The notes beneath the pieces were generated by a model. The model saw only the letters and a list, made by a program, of their open reading frames with translations. It made no database searches and was not told where the DNA came from. The position numbers were made by a program, and so were the translations under genes. 64,000 nucleotides of DNA from Pontibacter ummariensis (GTDB lineage: Bacteria; Bacteroidota; Bacteroidia; Cytophagales; Hymenobacteraceae): NCBI RefSeq assembly GCF_900188175.1, contig NZ_FZOQ01000018.1, positions 55,428-119,427 of the forward strand, given 5' to 3'. Positions within the stretch are counted from its first letter, which is position 1, and every line of letters begins with the position of its first letter. Of the stretch, positions 8,001 to 16,268 are shown one piece after another.

Positions 8001-8843
8001 TTACACCGTCGCCATTTCCCGGGCCGGTTTCGTTACGCCTACCTCCAGGGCATAGCGCAGGGACGGATGGTAATTCACCACCTCCCCTATTACAATAATA
8101 GCCGGGGCACTGACACTATGCGCCTGTACCCGCTCTACAATGTTATTGACATTGCCTAACACCACGCGCTCATCCGGCAAAGAACCGTTTTGAATAACAG
8201 CAACTGCCGTATCGGCTTTCCCTACCTCTGCAAAGAGGTCCGCGATCTGTGCAAGCTTGCTTAACCCCATCAGGATAACAACACTAGCTTCGGACTGAGC
8301 CGCCAGGTAAAGGTCCTTCGATACCTCACCGGAACGCGTGGTGCCTGTAATTACCCAGAAGCTCTCATTCACGCCTCGTATGGTGAGTGGGATTTGCTGT
8401 AGCTCTGGCACAGCAATAGAGCTGGATATACCCGGGACCACGGCTGTGGTAATGTTAAATTTATCGGCGTAAGCTAACTCCTCGTAGCCGCGGCCAAACA
8501 CAAAAGGATCACCTCCCTTTAAACGCACCACATGGCCATAGGCAAAGGCGGACTCCACGATCAGCTGGTTAATCTCTTCCTGTTTCAGGTGGTGCGCCCC
8601 TGCCCGCTTCCCTACAAATATTTTAGGCGTAGCGGCCTCGGCATGTTCCAACAGCTCCGGGTTCACCAGCGCATCATACAGGATTACATCCGCCTGCTGC
8701 AGCGCTTTAATTCCCTTCAGGGTGATCAGGTCCGCATCGCCGGGTCCTGCTCCCACCAACGTCAGCCGGGCCTGCTTTTTTGCAGTTGCTTCAGTTGGCG
8801 CAAGATAGCCCGCACTGTTTATTTCTCTTCTTCTAGATGCCAT
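8001..8843 (-). CDS. cobA: Uroporphyrinogen-III C-methyltransferase
   Basis: The SAM-dependent enzyme (SUMT) that converts uroporphyrinogen III to precorrin-2, the first step to siroheme. Diagnostic motifs are LVGAGPGDADLITLKG (about residue 29), ILYDALV, VRLKGGDPFVFGRG, VVPGISSSIAVPE and the C-terminal PAIIVIGEVV. It is a stand-alone 280-aa SUMT; the dehydrogenase/ferrochelatase part lies in the next gene. It sits between sulfite reductase and the fusion gene in the SAM-riboswitch operon. It consumes SAM itself, so the riboswitch also reports on one of its substrates. Confidence 0.94.
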   Translation of the reverse strand: MASRRREINSAGYLAPTEATAKKQARLTLVGAGPGDADLITLKGIKALQQADVILYDALVNPELLEHAEAATPKIFVGKRAGAHHLKQEEINQLIVESAFAYGHVVRLKGGDPFVFGRGYEELAYADKFNITTAVVPGISSSIAVPELQQIPLTIRGVNESFWVITGTTRSGEVSKDLYLAAQSEASVVILMGLSKLAQIADLFAEVGKADTAVAVIQNGSLPDERVVLGNVNNIVERVQAHSVSAPAIIVIGEVVNYHPSLRYALEVGVTKPAREMATV

Positions 8844-8939
8844 TCTGTTCAGTTTCGGCTAATCTAATAATTGCATGACTGCCTGCCAGGCTTCCTCACC
8901 CTCCGACAGCCATGCCATTATCACTCTTCATTTAAACTA

Positions 8940-11060
8940 CTACAAGGCCTCAAAGGCTGGCTTTTGGCGTTGCTCTTGCCTGTAGCGGGTGGCTTCCTGC
9001 AGAAACACCAGGGCCCTGTTCAGGTAGTCCTTTGCAAAAGCTTCCCCTGGCTCGTTCTGATTTATCTGCAGCACTTCGCTCTTAAAGTCAGGGCTAAAGT
9101 TGAAAACACCCTCTGCCACGAAATGTGTGTCAAAGTCATGGATGATGCCGGCGTGTGTGTTACACTTTACATCCTTATCCAGGAGAAGGGCTTTTGCCGT
9201 GCTGACATATGAGGCATAGCCATAGTAGATGGCATCGGCGTAGCGCTGTTCCTGCAATGCCTCGGCGGCCCACTCCAGTTTCTCATCAGACTCATACAGC
9301 AAGGTCGCTACGAGATCAATCATGACACCGGCGCACTCCCCCACCCCAATGGCTGTCTCGAACTGCTCCTGATGCCCCCAGTCAACGAAATCATCCGCTG
9401 TGAGTGTGGTCAGGTCGGCAAGGGGCTTTAGCAGCTGATAAAAGTAGTCTTTCCCGTTTCGGTCGTAGTATTCGTTAAAGCGCTCATTTTCCTGCTTATT
9501 GGCCTGGTAATCGTTGATTACCGAGCGTACCACCTCCGGACCACGCTTGCTCGGCACTTTCAGGACTTTCTGCGCGATACGGCCTTCTCCGTTCACCACG
9601 GTACCACCGCCTAACAGCACCTGCAGGGCCGGGATAACACTCTTGCCACTCTTTAAAGAGGAACCGTGAAAACCAAGGTTCGCCATGCCATGCTGGCCGC
9701 AGGAGTTCATGCAGCCACTCATCTTGATCTTGATGTCTCTGTTAAACAGCAATTCAGGGTACTCCTTAACAATCACCTCCTCAAGCACCTTGGCAGCAGT
9801 CACGCTGTTGGAGATTCCCAGGTTACAGGTATCCGTACCGGGGCAGGTGGTAATGTCGGCCACGCTGTTGAAGCCCGGCTCAGCAAGCCCCAGTTCATCT
9901 AATCTTGCGAAGAAGTACGGAAGAACCTCTTCCCGCACAAATTTCAGCAACAGGTTCTGGCCCTGCGTTACCCTGATGTCATCTGCGGCGTACCCACGCA
10001 CCAGGGGCACGAGGGCTCTGGCCGTATCGCTGCTGATATCGCCGGTCAACACTTTGATGTACACGCCGTAGTACCCTTCCTGCTTCTGCTGAAACACATT
10101 TGTCTTCAGCCACTTGTTATACTTGTCTGTGTCCTCGATCACAAAGTCAGGGATTTCGCCGGCTGCTGGCAGCGCTGGTCGGAAGTCGGCGTTTTTGTCT
10201 ACCTCAAAGGCGTGCGACTTCAAGGCTTTATACTCTTCGTTCACGAGGCGCATCACCTCCTCCAGGCCAAGCTTTGCGATCAGGTACTTGAAACGCGCCT
10301 TGTTACGGTTGTTCCTCTCGCCATGGCGGTCAAAGATGCGCAACACCCCTTCGATCAACGGAATCACCTTATCCTCTGGCAGGAACTCATACGCGGTATG
10401 TGCCAGGGCTGGCTGTGCTCCCAGTCCGCCCCCGATCATCACTTTAAAGCCGCGCACAGTCTGGCCGTTCTCCTCCTTTACCTTCGGGATAAAGCCCAGG
10501 TCGTGCATGTAAGACATGGCCGTGTCCGCGTCGCTGGACGAGAAGGACATCTTGAACTTTCGGCCCATGTCCTGGCAAATAGGGTTGCGCAGGAAGTAGC
10601 GAAAAGTAGCATCCGCGTAAGGGGACACATCAAAAGGCTCTTCCGGATCGATGCCTGCCTCCGGCGAGGCTGTCACGTTACGCACGGTGTTACCGCAGGC
10701 CTCCCGCAAGGTCACGTCATCCTTCTCCAGGTTAGCCCACAGCTCCGGGGTTCTGTCCAGGCTCACGTAGTGTATCTGGATATCCTGGCGCGTGGTCAGG
10801 TGCAGGTTACCGGTAGAGTACTCATCGGATATAGCGGCGATCCGGGTAAGTTGCTGGGTCGTCATGCGGCCGAAAGGCAGCTTGATGCGCACCATCTGCA
10901 CCCCTAACTGACGCTGGCCGTACACGCCACGGGCCAGGCGCAGGCTCTTGAACTTGTCTTCCTGAAGCTTTCCCTCGCGGTATAAGCGGATCTTTTTCTC
11001 CAGCTCAATGATATCCTTCTCTACTAAGGGATTTTCTATTTCTGATCTAAAACTTTGCAT
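8940..11060 (-). CDS. Siroheme sulfite (nitrite/sulfite) reductase
   Basis: A 706-aa hemoprotein that reduces sulfite to sulfide with six electrons. The siroheme/4Fe-4S cysteines are visible as TTCPGTDTCNLG (about residue 406) and MSGCMNSCGQHG (about residue 453). The N-terminal half carries the ferredoxin-like substrate repeats (STGNLHLTTRQDIQIHYV, CGNTVRNVTASP). Beyond the usual C-terminus there are about 150 further residues (from about 560), helix-rich and HEPN-like in appearance, of unknown role. Sulfite rather than nitrite is inferred from the cys context. It is the first structural gene of the - unit; its 5' leader holds a SAM-I riboswitch and a polyCys peptide about 400 nt upstream. 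Confidence 0.92.
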   Translation of the reverse strand: MQSFRSEIENPLVEKDIIELEKKIRLYREGKLQEDKFKSLRLARGVYGQRQLGVQMVRIKLPFGRMTTQQLTRIAAISDEYSTGNLHLTTRQDIQIHYVSLDRTPELWANLEKDDVTLREACGNTVRNVTASPEAGIDPEEPFDVSPYADATFRYFLRNPICQDMGRKFKMSFSSSDADTAMSYMHDLGFIPKVKEENGQTVRGFKVMIGGGLGAQPALAHTAYEFLPEDKVIPLIEGVLRIFDRHGERNNRNKARFKYLIAKLGLEEVMRLVNEEYKALKSHAFEVDKNADFRPALPAAGEIPDFVIEDTDKYNKWLKTNVFQQKQEGYYGVYIKVLTGDISSDTARALVPLVRGYAADDIRVTQGQNLLLKFVREEVLPYFFARLDELGLAEPGFNSVADITTCPGTDTCNLGISNSVTAAKVLEEVIVKEYPELLFNRDIKIKMSGCMNSCGQHGMANLGFHGSSLKSGKSVIPALQVLLGGGTVVNGEGRIAQKVLKVPSKRGPEVVRSVINDYQANKQENERFNEYYDRNGKDYFYQLLKPLADLTTLTADDFVDWGHQEQFETAIGVGECAGVMIDLVATLLYESDEKLEWAAEALQEQRYADAIYYGYASYVSTAKALLLDKDVKCNTHAGIIHDFDTHFVAEGVFNFSPDFKSEVLQINQNEPGEAFAKDYLNRALVFLQEATRYRQEQRQKPAFEAL

Positions 11061-11390
11061 CGGGTTAGGATTTGTAAGAGGACGGCGGGTATCCGCTGCC
11101 GGGTTAAAACTGTTTCCCGTTCTTATTCACCGGGATTTTAATTAAAACTATGCTGTTAATGTATGAGAAGAGCAGCTTCAACAAGGGTAGCAACAGGCCC
11201 TTCCTGTAAAAAGTAAAGGAAAAGCAAGAGCGGTACCTGCCTCTGGAACCGGGTAAAAGCTTTTATTCTGTAGCTTGGCTACTACAAGCGGTTTGCATGT
11301 AAAAGAGACGGTAGACATGTTTGTGTTACTGTGTACTTTTACCTAACCAGTACATTGGCCTGGTGCGGGTAAGCGTTCCTTAAATAGGGA

Positions 11391-11410
11391 TAAAAAAGCC
11401 CTGTAGGGTT
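11391..11410 (-). terminator. Weak candidate terminator in the sulfite reductase leader
   Basis: Read on the - strand: AACCCTACAGGGCTTTTTTA, a three- to four-pair stem followed by six T. It lies about 55 nt after the stop of the polyCys leader peptide. The stem is short, so it may act only with help from other structure; it is noted because attenuation control would need an element of this kind here. Confidence 0.3.
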
Positions 11411-11464
11411 AGTCCTCTGCGTGGAAGAGCTACGGGACGACAGGGAAAATAAGCGTGGGTTTCC

Positions 11465-11578
11465 TTAACAGGAACAACAGCAACAACACATCAGGGAGCG
11501 GGATGTGGCAATATTAGTAATGGCAGGGGCAAGCAGTATAGCCTCTTGAGAATGGAAAAAGCCTCTTGTCTTGTTCAT
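11465..11578 (-). CDS. 37-aa polycysteine leader peptide of sulfite reductase operon
   Basis: A 37-codon frame starts about 9 nt after helix P1 of the second SAM-I riboswitch. It begins MNKTRGFFHS and ends TSRSLMCCCCCSC directly before TAA, with Cys codons TGT TGT TGC TGT TGT, then TCC TGT. It has the same length, the same distance to the riboswitch and the same terminal Cys run as the peptide at 1174-1287, while the rest of the two sequences differs, which speaks for selection on architecture rather than recent duplication. The expected role is to let ribosomes report cysteinyl-tRNA supply. It ends about 400 nt before the sulfite reductase start; no other gene is seen in that gap. Confidence 0.75.
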   Translation of the reverse strand: MNKTRGFFHSQEAILLAPAITNIATSRSLMCCCCCSC

Positions 11579-11585
11579 TGTTGTG

Positions 11586-11690
11586 TAATTTATATTTTCC
11601 CTTTGTTGGGCAGGACGTGGCACCTTTCTATGCAGATGGTTGCCAGAGGGTCAATGAGCCTGTTCTCTCGCCTCTTCGTCTATAAATTTC
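11586..11690 (-). promoter_or_regulatory. SAM-I (S-box) riboswitch
   Basis: On the - strand the core reads GAAGAGGCGAGAGAACAGGC, then CTCATTGACCCTCTGGCAACC, then AAAGGTGCCACGTCCTG and CCCAACAAAGGG. Helix P1 is formed by AATTTATA (complement of 11681-11688) and TATAAATT (complement of 11587-11594). The 5' core GAAGAGGCGAGAGAA is identical to the riboswitch at 1060. It controls the sulfite reductase-cobA-siroheme/TSUP-metZ-osmC unit. Confidence 0.92.
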
Positions 11691-11716
11691 TCGCTATGCA
11701 GCAATAGTATTTGCGA

Positions 11717-11724
11717 CAAATTTA
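11717..11724 (-). promoter_or_regulatory. -7 promoter element of the sulfite reductase operon
   Basis: TAAATTTG on the - strand is an exact TAnnTTTG match, 27 nt before riboswitch helix P1, so the transcript would begin just upstream of the riboswitch. No clear -33 TTTG is seen at the usual distance. Confidence 0.5.
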
Positions 11725-12157
11725 CAAAAGAAAGTTTACTTTATTCTTAAATGCTGCGTTTTTTTTAAAAACCGTTAACAGAAGCCTTCTTCTGCTGCCA
11801 ACATGAACACCCGGGCGCGGTGTTCCCTCCGCTCTTGTTTTTTTATTCCCTGCCCTGCTTCTCTCTGTTTTCTTCAGGCTTCTGTTCAGTAGCAGACCGG
11901 GCAACTTCCTTGCTGTCCCCCTCCCAGAGGCAACCTTTTTCCACAGGCTCTTTATTCCCGACTAAAAAGCCGATTCTGCCTACCAAAGGCTCATCGGTTA
12001 GTTCGGGCTATTCATATAGAAATGAGATGTATTAGTATATTCTGTTTTAACAGTTGGAAAAGGCACCCTTACTTTGGATTGTAGAGCCGCAGTAACGTGC
12101 CTTCGCGCATACTTTAACACCAACTTCCTGCTCCTACCCATTTTAAAAGAGAGAACT
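11725..12157. other. Intergenic region between divergent units
   Basis: 433 nt between the sulfite reductase promoter and the TonB-type receptor. The only element I can point to is TTACTTTG at 12069-12076 (+), a near match to the Bacteroidota -7 box, with TGTTTT about 20 nt upstream as a possible -33; it would give a 5' leader of about 75 nt for the receptor. No gene is supported here. Confidence 0.35.
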
Positions 12158-14650
12158 ATGAAGAAGAATTTACTTATAATCCTGCTGGGACTGAGCACGA
12201 CAGCTGTGCTGGCACAAGCTCCGCAGGCCAGGCCGCAGCAGGCACAGACAGCACAGCCGGGTACCCTGGCTCCCAAAGGCAACGCCAGGGTGAGCGGCGT
12301 GGTTGTGGATGCCGACACAAAACAACCGATTGAGTTTGCCACAATAGCCCTGATTAACCCAGGCACGGGCAAGCCTATCGATGGCACCATGGCAGACGAG
12401 AAAGGACGCTTTACCCTACAGAAAGTAGCGGCAGGTAAATACACGCTTAACGTATCCTTTCTGGGGTACCAGCTCAAGGCAGTAGAAAATGTCGCCGTAA
12501 CGTCAGACAATGCTGAGGTAAACGTGGGTACTGTGTCTCTGGCCACTGATACAAAGAAACTAAGTGAAGTGGTGATTACCGGAGAAAAGCCGCTGGTGGA
12601 AGAGAAAATAGACCGCACGGTTTATAACGCCGAGAAAGACATCACCAACACGGGCGGAAACGCTGCGGACGTACTGCAAAAAGTGCCGGCTCTCTCTGTG
12701 GACACGGACGGCAACGTACAGCTGCGCGGCAGCGCTAACGTGCGGGTACTCATCAACAACAAGCCCTCTTCCATCATGGCGGGCAGCGTGGCCGATGCCC
12801 TGAAGCAGATCCCGGCGGACATGATCAAGTCGGTAGAAGTGATCACCAGCCCCTCTGCCAAGTACGATGCGGAGGGTACTGCCGGCATCATCAACATCAT
12901 CACCAAAAAAGACGGGGGCCTGGAGGGCGTTAGCGGCTCCATCAGCGCCACGGGGGGCACCCGCTCCAGCAATGGGAACGGCAGCGTGAATGTGCGCCGC
13001 GGCAAATTCGGCGTTAACGCCAGCGCCAGCACCGTGCAGTTTTACAACCATGGCGACATGAGCAATGTTACCATTTCGCCAAAGTACGGGCAGGAGGCTG
13101 CCTCCCGCAGAATTCGTGAGCAGTTTGGCGACACCAGGATGCGCGGCGGCTTTATGAACGCGCAACTGGGCTTCGATTACGAGATTACCCCAAAGAACAG
13201 TTTGTCTGGCAGCATACGTCGCAACGCCGGCCAGTTTAACATGGAGAACAGCCAGCGCCAACTGGTCACGGAAGGGGGCATGGAGCAGGTGGACGAGTCT
13301 TTCCTGACGGATATAAAGAACCGCAACAAACGGCAGGGCACCGACATGAACCTGGACTTTGTGCACACCTTTGAGAAGCCCGGACAGGAGCTGGCGATTC
13401 TCTCGCAGTACACGATATCGGATGCGGACACCCGCAACTACCAGGACCGCTACTACCAGGGCGAAGGCCCCTTCTACCTGCAGCGCAACAACAACGACGG
13501 TGGCAACAACGAGTTTACTTTCCAGGCGGACTACGTGCACCCCTTTGAGAACAAGACAACCCTCGAAATCGGGGCAAAGTCTATCTTCCGGGATGTGAGC
13601 AGTGACGGTATTTACCGGGACGTGTTTGGAGACCGGGAGGAAACCGAGCGGGAGGAGTTTGTGTACAACCAGGACGTGTACGCCTCCTACCTGACGTATG
13701 GCTTCGCCATTCAGAAAAAGCTAAACGTGAAGCTCGGTGGCCGCTTTGAGCAAACCGAGATCGGGGCTGACCTGATTACCGCCGGGCAAGCGTTCTCAGA
13801 CAGTTACAGCAACTTTATCCCGAGTGTGGCCTTCTCCTATACTTTAAAAGAAAAGCACACACTAAAGGCTAACTTTACCCAGCGTATTCAGCGTCCGTCC
13901 CTGTTCTTCCTGAATCCTTTTGATCAGGAGCAGGCCCCTGGCACGGTGGTGCGCGGTAACCCGAACCTCGACGCCGAACTTACGAACCTCTATGAGCTGG
14001 GCTACAGCACCTTCTTCAAGACCACCTCTATCTCCTCTAGCCTATACATGCGCCAGACAGATAACGCGATTGAGACAGTACCGCAAATGGAGGGCAACAC
14101 CACCGTGCTCACGTTTGCGAACGTAGCGGTAAACAAGACCTACGGTATCAGCCTGTTCGGATCGGTAAAGCCGGTGAACGCCTGGACAATCGGCGGTAGC
14201 TCTAACATCTACTTTGTCGACCTGGAGAGCAGCCAGTATCAAAACAGCGGCTGGATGTACAACATCAACATGAATTCCTCTTATAACTTCGGCAAAGGCT
14301 TCAGCGCCCAGTTCAACGGAGGCTTTAACTCCCGCAGGGTGCAATTGCAGGGCAGCTTTGCCGCCTTCTCTTACCACACGCTGGCCTTTAAAAAAGAGCT
14401 GTTCGAAGGCAAGGGCGGCATCAGCCTGGGCTTAGACAACCCCTTCCGGGAGTCCATGAAGATGAAGAACGATGTAAACGCAATCGACTACGAGCAACAC
14501 ATCCGCATCAACAACTACAACCGCGGCGCGCGTGTCTCTTTCGATTACCGCTTTGGCAAGATGGAAAAGTCAAAGCCACGTCGTAAACGCAGCATCCGCA
14601 ACGACGACACCAAGCAGGGCGACGGCAACGGGGCCGGAGGCGTTCAATAA
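12158..14650 (+). CDS. TonB-dependent receptor-like outer-membrane beta-barrel
   Basis: An outer-membrane protein of 830 aa counted from the ATG at 12158. That start is chosen because a normal signal peptide begins there (MKKNLLIILLGLSTTAVLAQ) after an A/G-rich AAAAGAGAGA; an in-frame ATG 28 codons earlier would bury it. After a Q/P-rich spacer, residues about 45-125 form a CarboxypepD_reg-like domain (SGVVVDADTKQPIEFATIAL ff.), followed by a plug (NAADVLQKVPALSVD, SPSAKYDAEGTAGIINIITKK) and an OMP_b-brl-type barrel. It ends in a basic KPRRKRSIRNDD tail. There is no SusD partner, so it is not a SusC. The substrate is unknown; position gives no clue beyond the nearby sulfur genes. Related in build to the protein at 52399. 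Confidence 0.88.
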   Translation: MKKNLLIILLGLSTTAVLAQAPQARPQQAQTAQPGTLAPKGNARVSGVVVDADTKQPIEFATIALINPGTGKPIDGTMADEKGRFTLQKVAAGKYTLNVSFLGYQLKAVENVAVTSDNAEVNVGTVSLATDTKKLSEVVITGEKPLVEEKIDRTVYNAEKDITNTGGNAADVLQKVPALSVDTDGNVQLRGSANVRVLINNKPSSIMAGSVADALKQIPADMIKSVEVITSPSAKYDAEGTAGIINIITKKDGGLEGVSGSISATGGTRSSNGNGSVNVRRGKFGVNASASTVQFYNHGDMSNVTISPKYGQEAASRRIREQFGDTRMRGGFMNAQLGFDYEITPKNSLSGSIRRNAGQFNMENSQRQLVTEGGMEQVDESFLTDIKNRNKRQGTDMNLDFVHTFEKPGQELAILSQYTISDADTRNYQDRYYQGEGPFYLQRNNNDGGNNEFTFQADYVHPFENKTTLEIGAKSIFRDVSSDGIYRDVFGDREETEREEFVYNQDVYASYLTYGFAIQKKLNVKLGGRFEQTEIGADLITAGQAFSDSYSNFIPSVAFSYTLKEKHTLKANFTQRIQRPSLFFLNPFDQEQAPGTVVRGNPNLDAELTNLYELGYSTFFKTTSISSSLYMRQTDNAIETVPQMEGNTTVLTFANVAVNKTYGISLFGSVKPVNAWTIGGSSNIYFVDLESSQYQNSGWMYNINMNSSYNFGKGFSAQFNGGFNSRRVQLQGSFAAFSYHTLAFKKELFEGKGGISLGLDNPFRESMKMKNDVNAIDYEQHIRINNYNRGARVSFDYRFGKMEKSKPRRKRSIRNDDTKQGDGNGAGGVQ

Positions 14651-14721
14651 TGCCCTAGGAAGCTCACTTTAAAAGCAAAAGGCTTACCAAAGACAGCCGT
14701 GAGGCGGACACGGAAATAAAA

Positions 14722-14765
14722 ACAAAGGGCCACTCCCCGATGAGGAGTGGCCCTTTGTGCTTCTT
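14722..14765 (+). terminator. Terminator after the TonB-type receptor
   Basis: A perfect 15-bp stem, ACAAAGGGCCACTCC (14722-14736) with its complement at 14744-14758 and a 7-nt loop, followed by GCTTCTT. The A-rich run before the stem would give a T-rich tail on the other strand, so it may also serve the - strand gene at 14825. Confidence 0.8.
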
Positions 14766-14824
14766 AAAGAATGCTCAGCAGTTTTCTGAGGAGTACTGCT
14801 TGATGCGATCAGGGTGTTTTTGGA

Positions 14825-15103
14825 CTAGAGGCTACTTTCAAGTTCCTGGTACAACTTTTTGCTTTTCACGTGAAGCGAAAACCACTCATAGTTGTTCTTC
14901 AGCATTTCAAAGTTACTTCCCTCCACAACCCCATTTACACCTTTCTTGGCAAGGGCATCTGCCAGCACGCCGTCCTCAATGGTGAAAGAATCAATCACCA
15001 GTCCTCCGTTTACGAAGGAGCAAGCCAGACCTTCCTGATCAGGCTTGTACAATAATGTTTTGCTTTTACTAAGTCCGTTTTGTAGTCTTTCTAACTCTCT
15101 CAT
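14825..15103 (-). CDS. Small hypothetical protein, 92 aa
   Basis: Not recognised. It has 92 residues, acidic to neutral, with no signal peptide or membrane segment. It reads like a compact alpha/beta protein: a helical N-terminus (MRELERLQNGLSKSKT), a short beta-like middle (GLVIDSFTIEDGVL) and a helical C-terminus (KSKKLYQELESSL). An exact TAnnTTTG box 49-56 nt upstream on the same strand and an AT-rich leader support a real gene. Confidence 0.6.
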   Translation of the reverse strand: MRELERLQNGLSKSKTLLYKPDQEGLACSFVNGGLVIDSFTIEDGVLADALAKKGVNGVVEGSNFEMLKNNYEWFSLHVKSKKLYQELESSL

Positions 15104-15151
15104 AATTACTGCTTTTTCTATCTAGCACACATCCTAAAAGTTATTATAGTT

Positions 15152-15159
15152 CAAATTTA
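15152..15159 (-). promoter_or_regulatory. -7 promoter element for the 92-aa gene
   Basis: TAAATTTG on the - strand is an exact TAnnTTTG match, with TTTTTG 23 nt further upstream as a possible -33. The same octamer is used before the SAM riboswitch at 11717. Confidence 0.5.
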
Positions 15160-15481
15160 TACTGCGTTACTTCAACAAAGAACAAAAATTAGGTGAACAG
15201 CACTTTTTTATGGGTAAACGGATTTAGAGGTGGTAATTACAGGGGCAAACCATTGACTTAAACCAAGTTACAACATTATTTTGCCCGGCAAGGCTATTCC
15301 TTCAAAACCATCCCTAAAGGGCAAGAAACAGGCTTTATACTCCCATCAGGGCCGACAGGTTGTATAATTGCACTAAAATTTCTCCCTTTTTTTACCATAC
15401 CAGCCCTATATACCTAAACCACAATACTTTAAATTCACATTTCACCCTTAATGCAATTGCACCAACTAGTAGTGCAACTTA
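15160..15481. other. Intergenic, nothing recognised
   Basis: 322 AT-rich nt between the 92-aa gene and mug. No reading frame, repeat or strong hairpin could be supported. Confidence 0.5.
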
Positions 15482-16030
15482 CTAAAGAGCCTCCCGCAAC
15501 TCCCCGTACACCCGGGCCAGGGCATCCGGAGTATAGTGGGCATTCAGCCCACTGGGGTTGGGGAGCACCCATAATCTCGTGTCTCCAATCGTTTCGGGTT
15601 GTAGCCCTATTGCCGCGTCCCGGCGGCCAAAGGCGTCCCGGTAGGCGGTGACGCCCAGCATCGCCAGCACCCGGGGCTTGTAGTGCAGCACCTTTTCAAC
15701 AAGCAGCTTCCCTCCCGCTACCAATTCCTGCTTATTTAACTCTGCGGCGGCAACGGTGGCCCGTTCCACAAAATTGGTGATCCCGCAACCGTAACTAAGC
15801 AGTTCCTGTTGCTCTTCGGGTTGTAGCCGCCGGGGTGTAAACCCTGCAGCATGCAAGGTAGGCCAGAACCGGTTGCCGGGCCGGGCAAAGTTGTAGCCGG
15901 TGGCAGCAGTATAGAGGCTGGGATTGATCCCGCAAAAGAGCACCCTGAGGTCTGGTGCGATCAGGTCGGGCACGGTCTTTCCGGCAGCCGCTAAAATTTC
16001 CTCTTTCGTAGGCTTATATCTTTTCATCAT
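15482..16030 (-). CDS. mug: G/U mismatch-specific DNA glycosylase
   Basis: A uracil-DNA-glycosylase-fold repair enzyme of the MUG/TDG branch that removes U or damaged pyrimidines opposite G. The active-site segment VLFCGINPSLYTAATGYNFA (about residues 30-49) contains the GINP motif, followed by PGNRFWPTLHAAGF. The C-terminal NPSGLNAHY matches the family NPSG...N loop. The 182-aa length is normal. It is a single gene between the small unknown gene and the ebo operon, with no sign of an operon partner. Confidence 0.93.
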   Translation of the reverse strand: MMKRYKPTKEEILAAAGKTVPDLIAPDLRVLFCGINPSLYTAATGYNFARPGNRFWPTLHAAGFTPRRLQPEEQQELLSYGCGITNFVERATVAAAELNKQELVAGGKLLVEKVLHYKPRVLAMLGVTAYRDAFGRRDAAIGLQPETIGDTRLWVLPNPSGLNAHYTPDALARVYGELREAL

Positions 16031-16153
16031 TCTTTTTACCTTTACTTGTAGCTGCTTTGTTGCGGCTGGCGTAGCAAAGCTTACAGGAGTTGCACAGCAA
16101 AAACGTGTGTGGCCTAAGAAAGAGAGGATCTGAACGTTCTTTCCCTGGGCACG

Positions 16154-16182
16154 TTTGTCATGCAGCAGTATATGTAAGTTTT
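16154..16182 (+). promoter_or_regulatory. Candidate promoter of the ebo operon
   Basis: TTTG at 16154-16157 and TAAGTTTT at 16175-16182, 17 nt apart, resemble the -33/-7 pair of Bacteroidota. An AT-rich ACTATATATAAAA follows. The first ebo start codon is at 16269. Confidence 0.35.
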
Positions 16183-16268
16183 ACTATATATAAAACTGAG
16201 TGAAAGGTGCGGCAGGCAAAAGCAGCTGTGCCCCTAACGGCTGATACAGCCATCAAACAAACGGAACT

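Noticed and set aside
12074..12157. N-terminal extension of the TonB-type receptor
   Set aside because: The 28 extra residues precede a complete signal peptide and overlap the likely promoter.
12560..13540. Long antisense frame (326 codons) inside the TonB-type gene
   Set aside because: Low-complexity Val/Ala/His composition typical of the shadow of a GC-rich gene; no motif or start signal.
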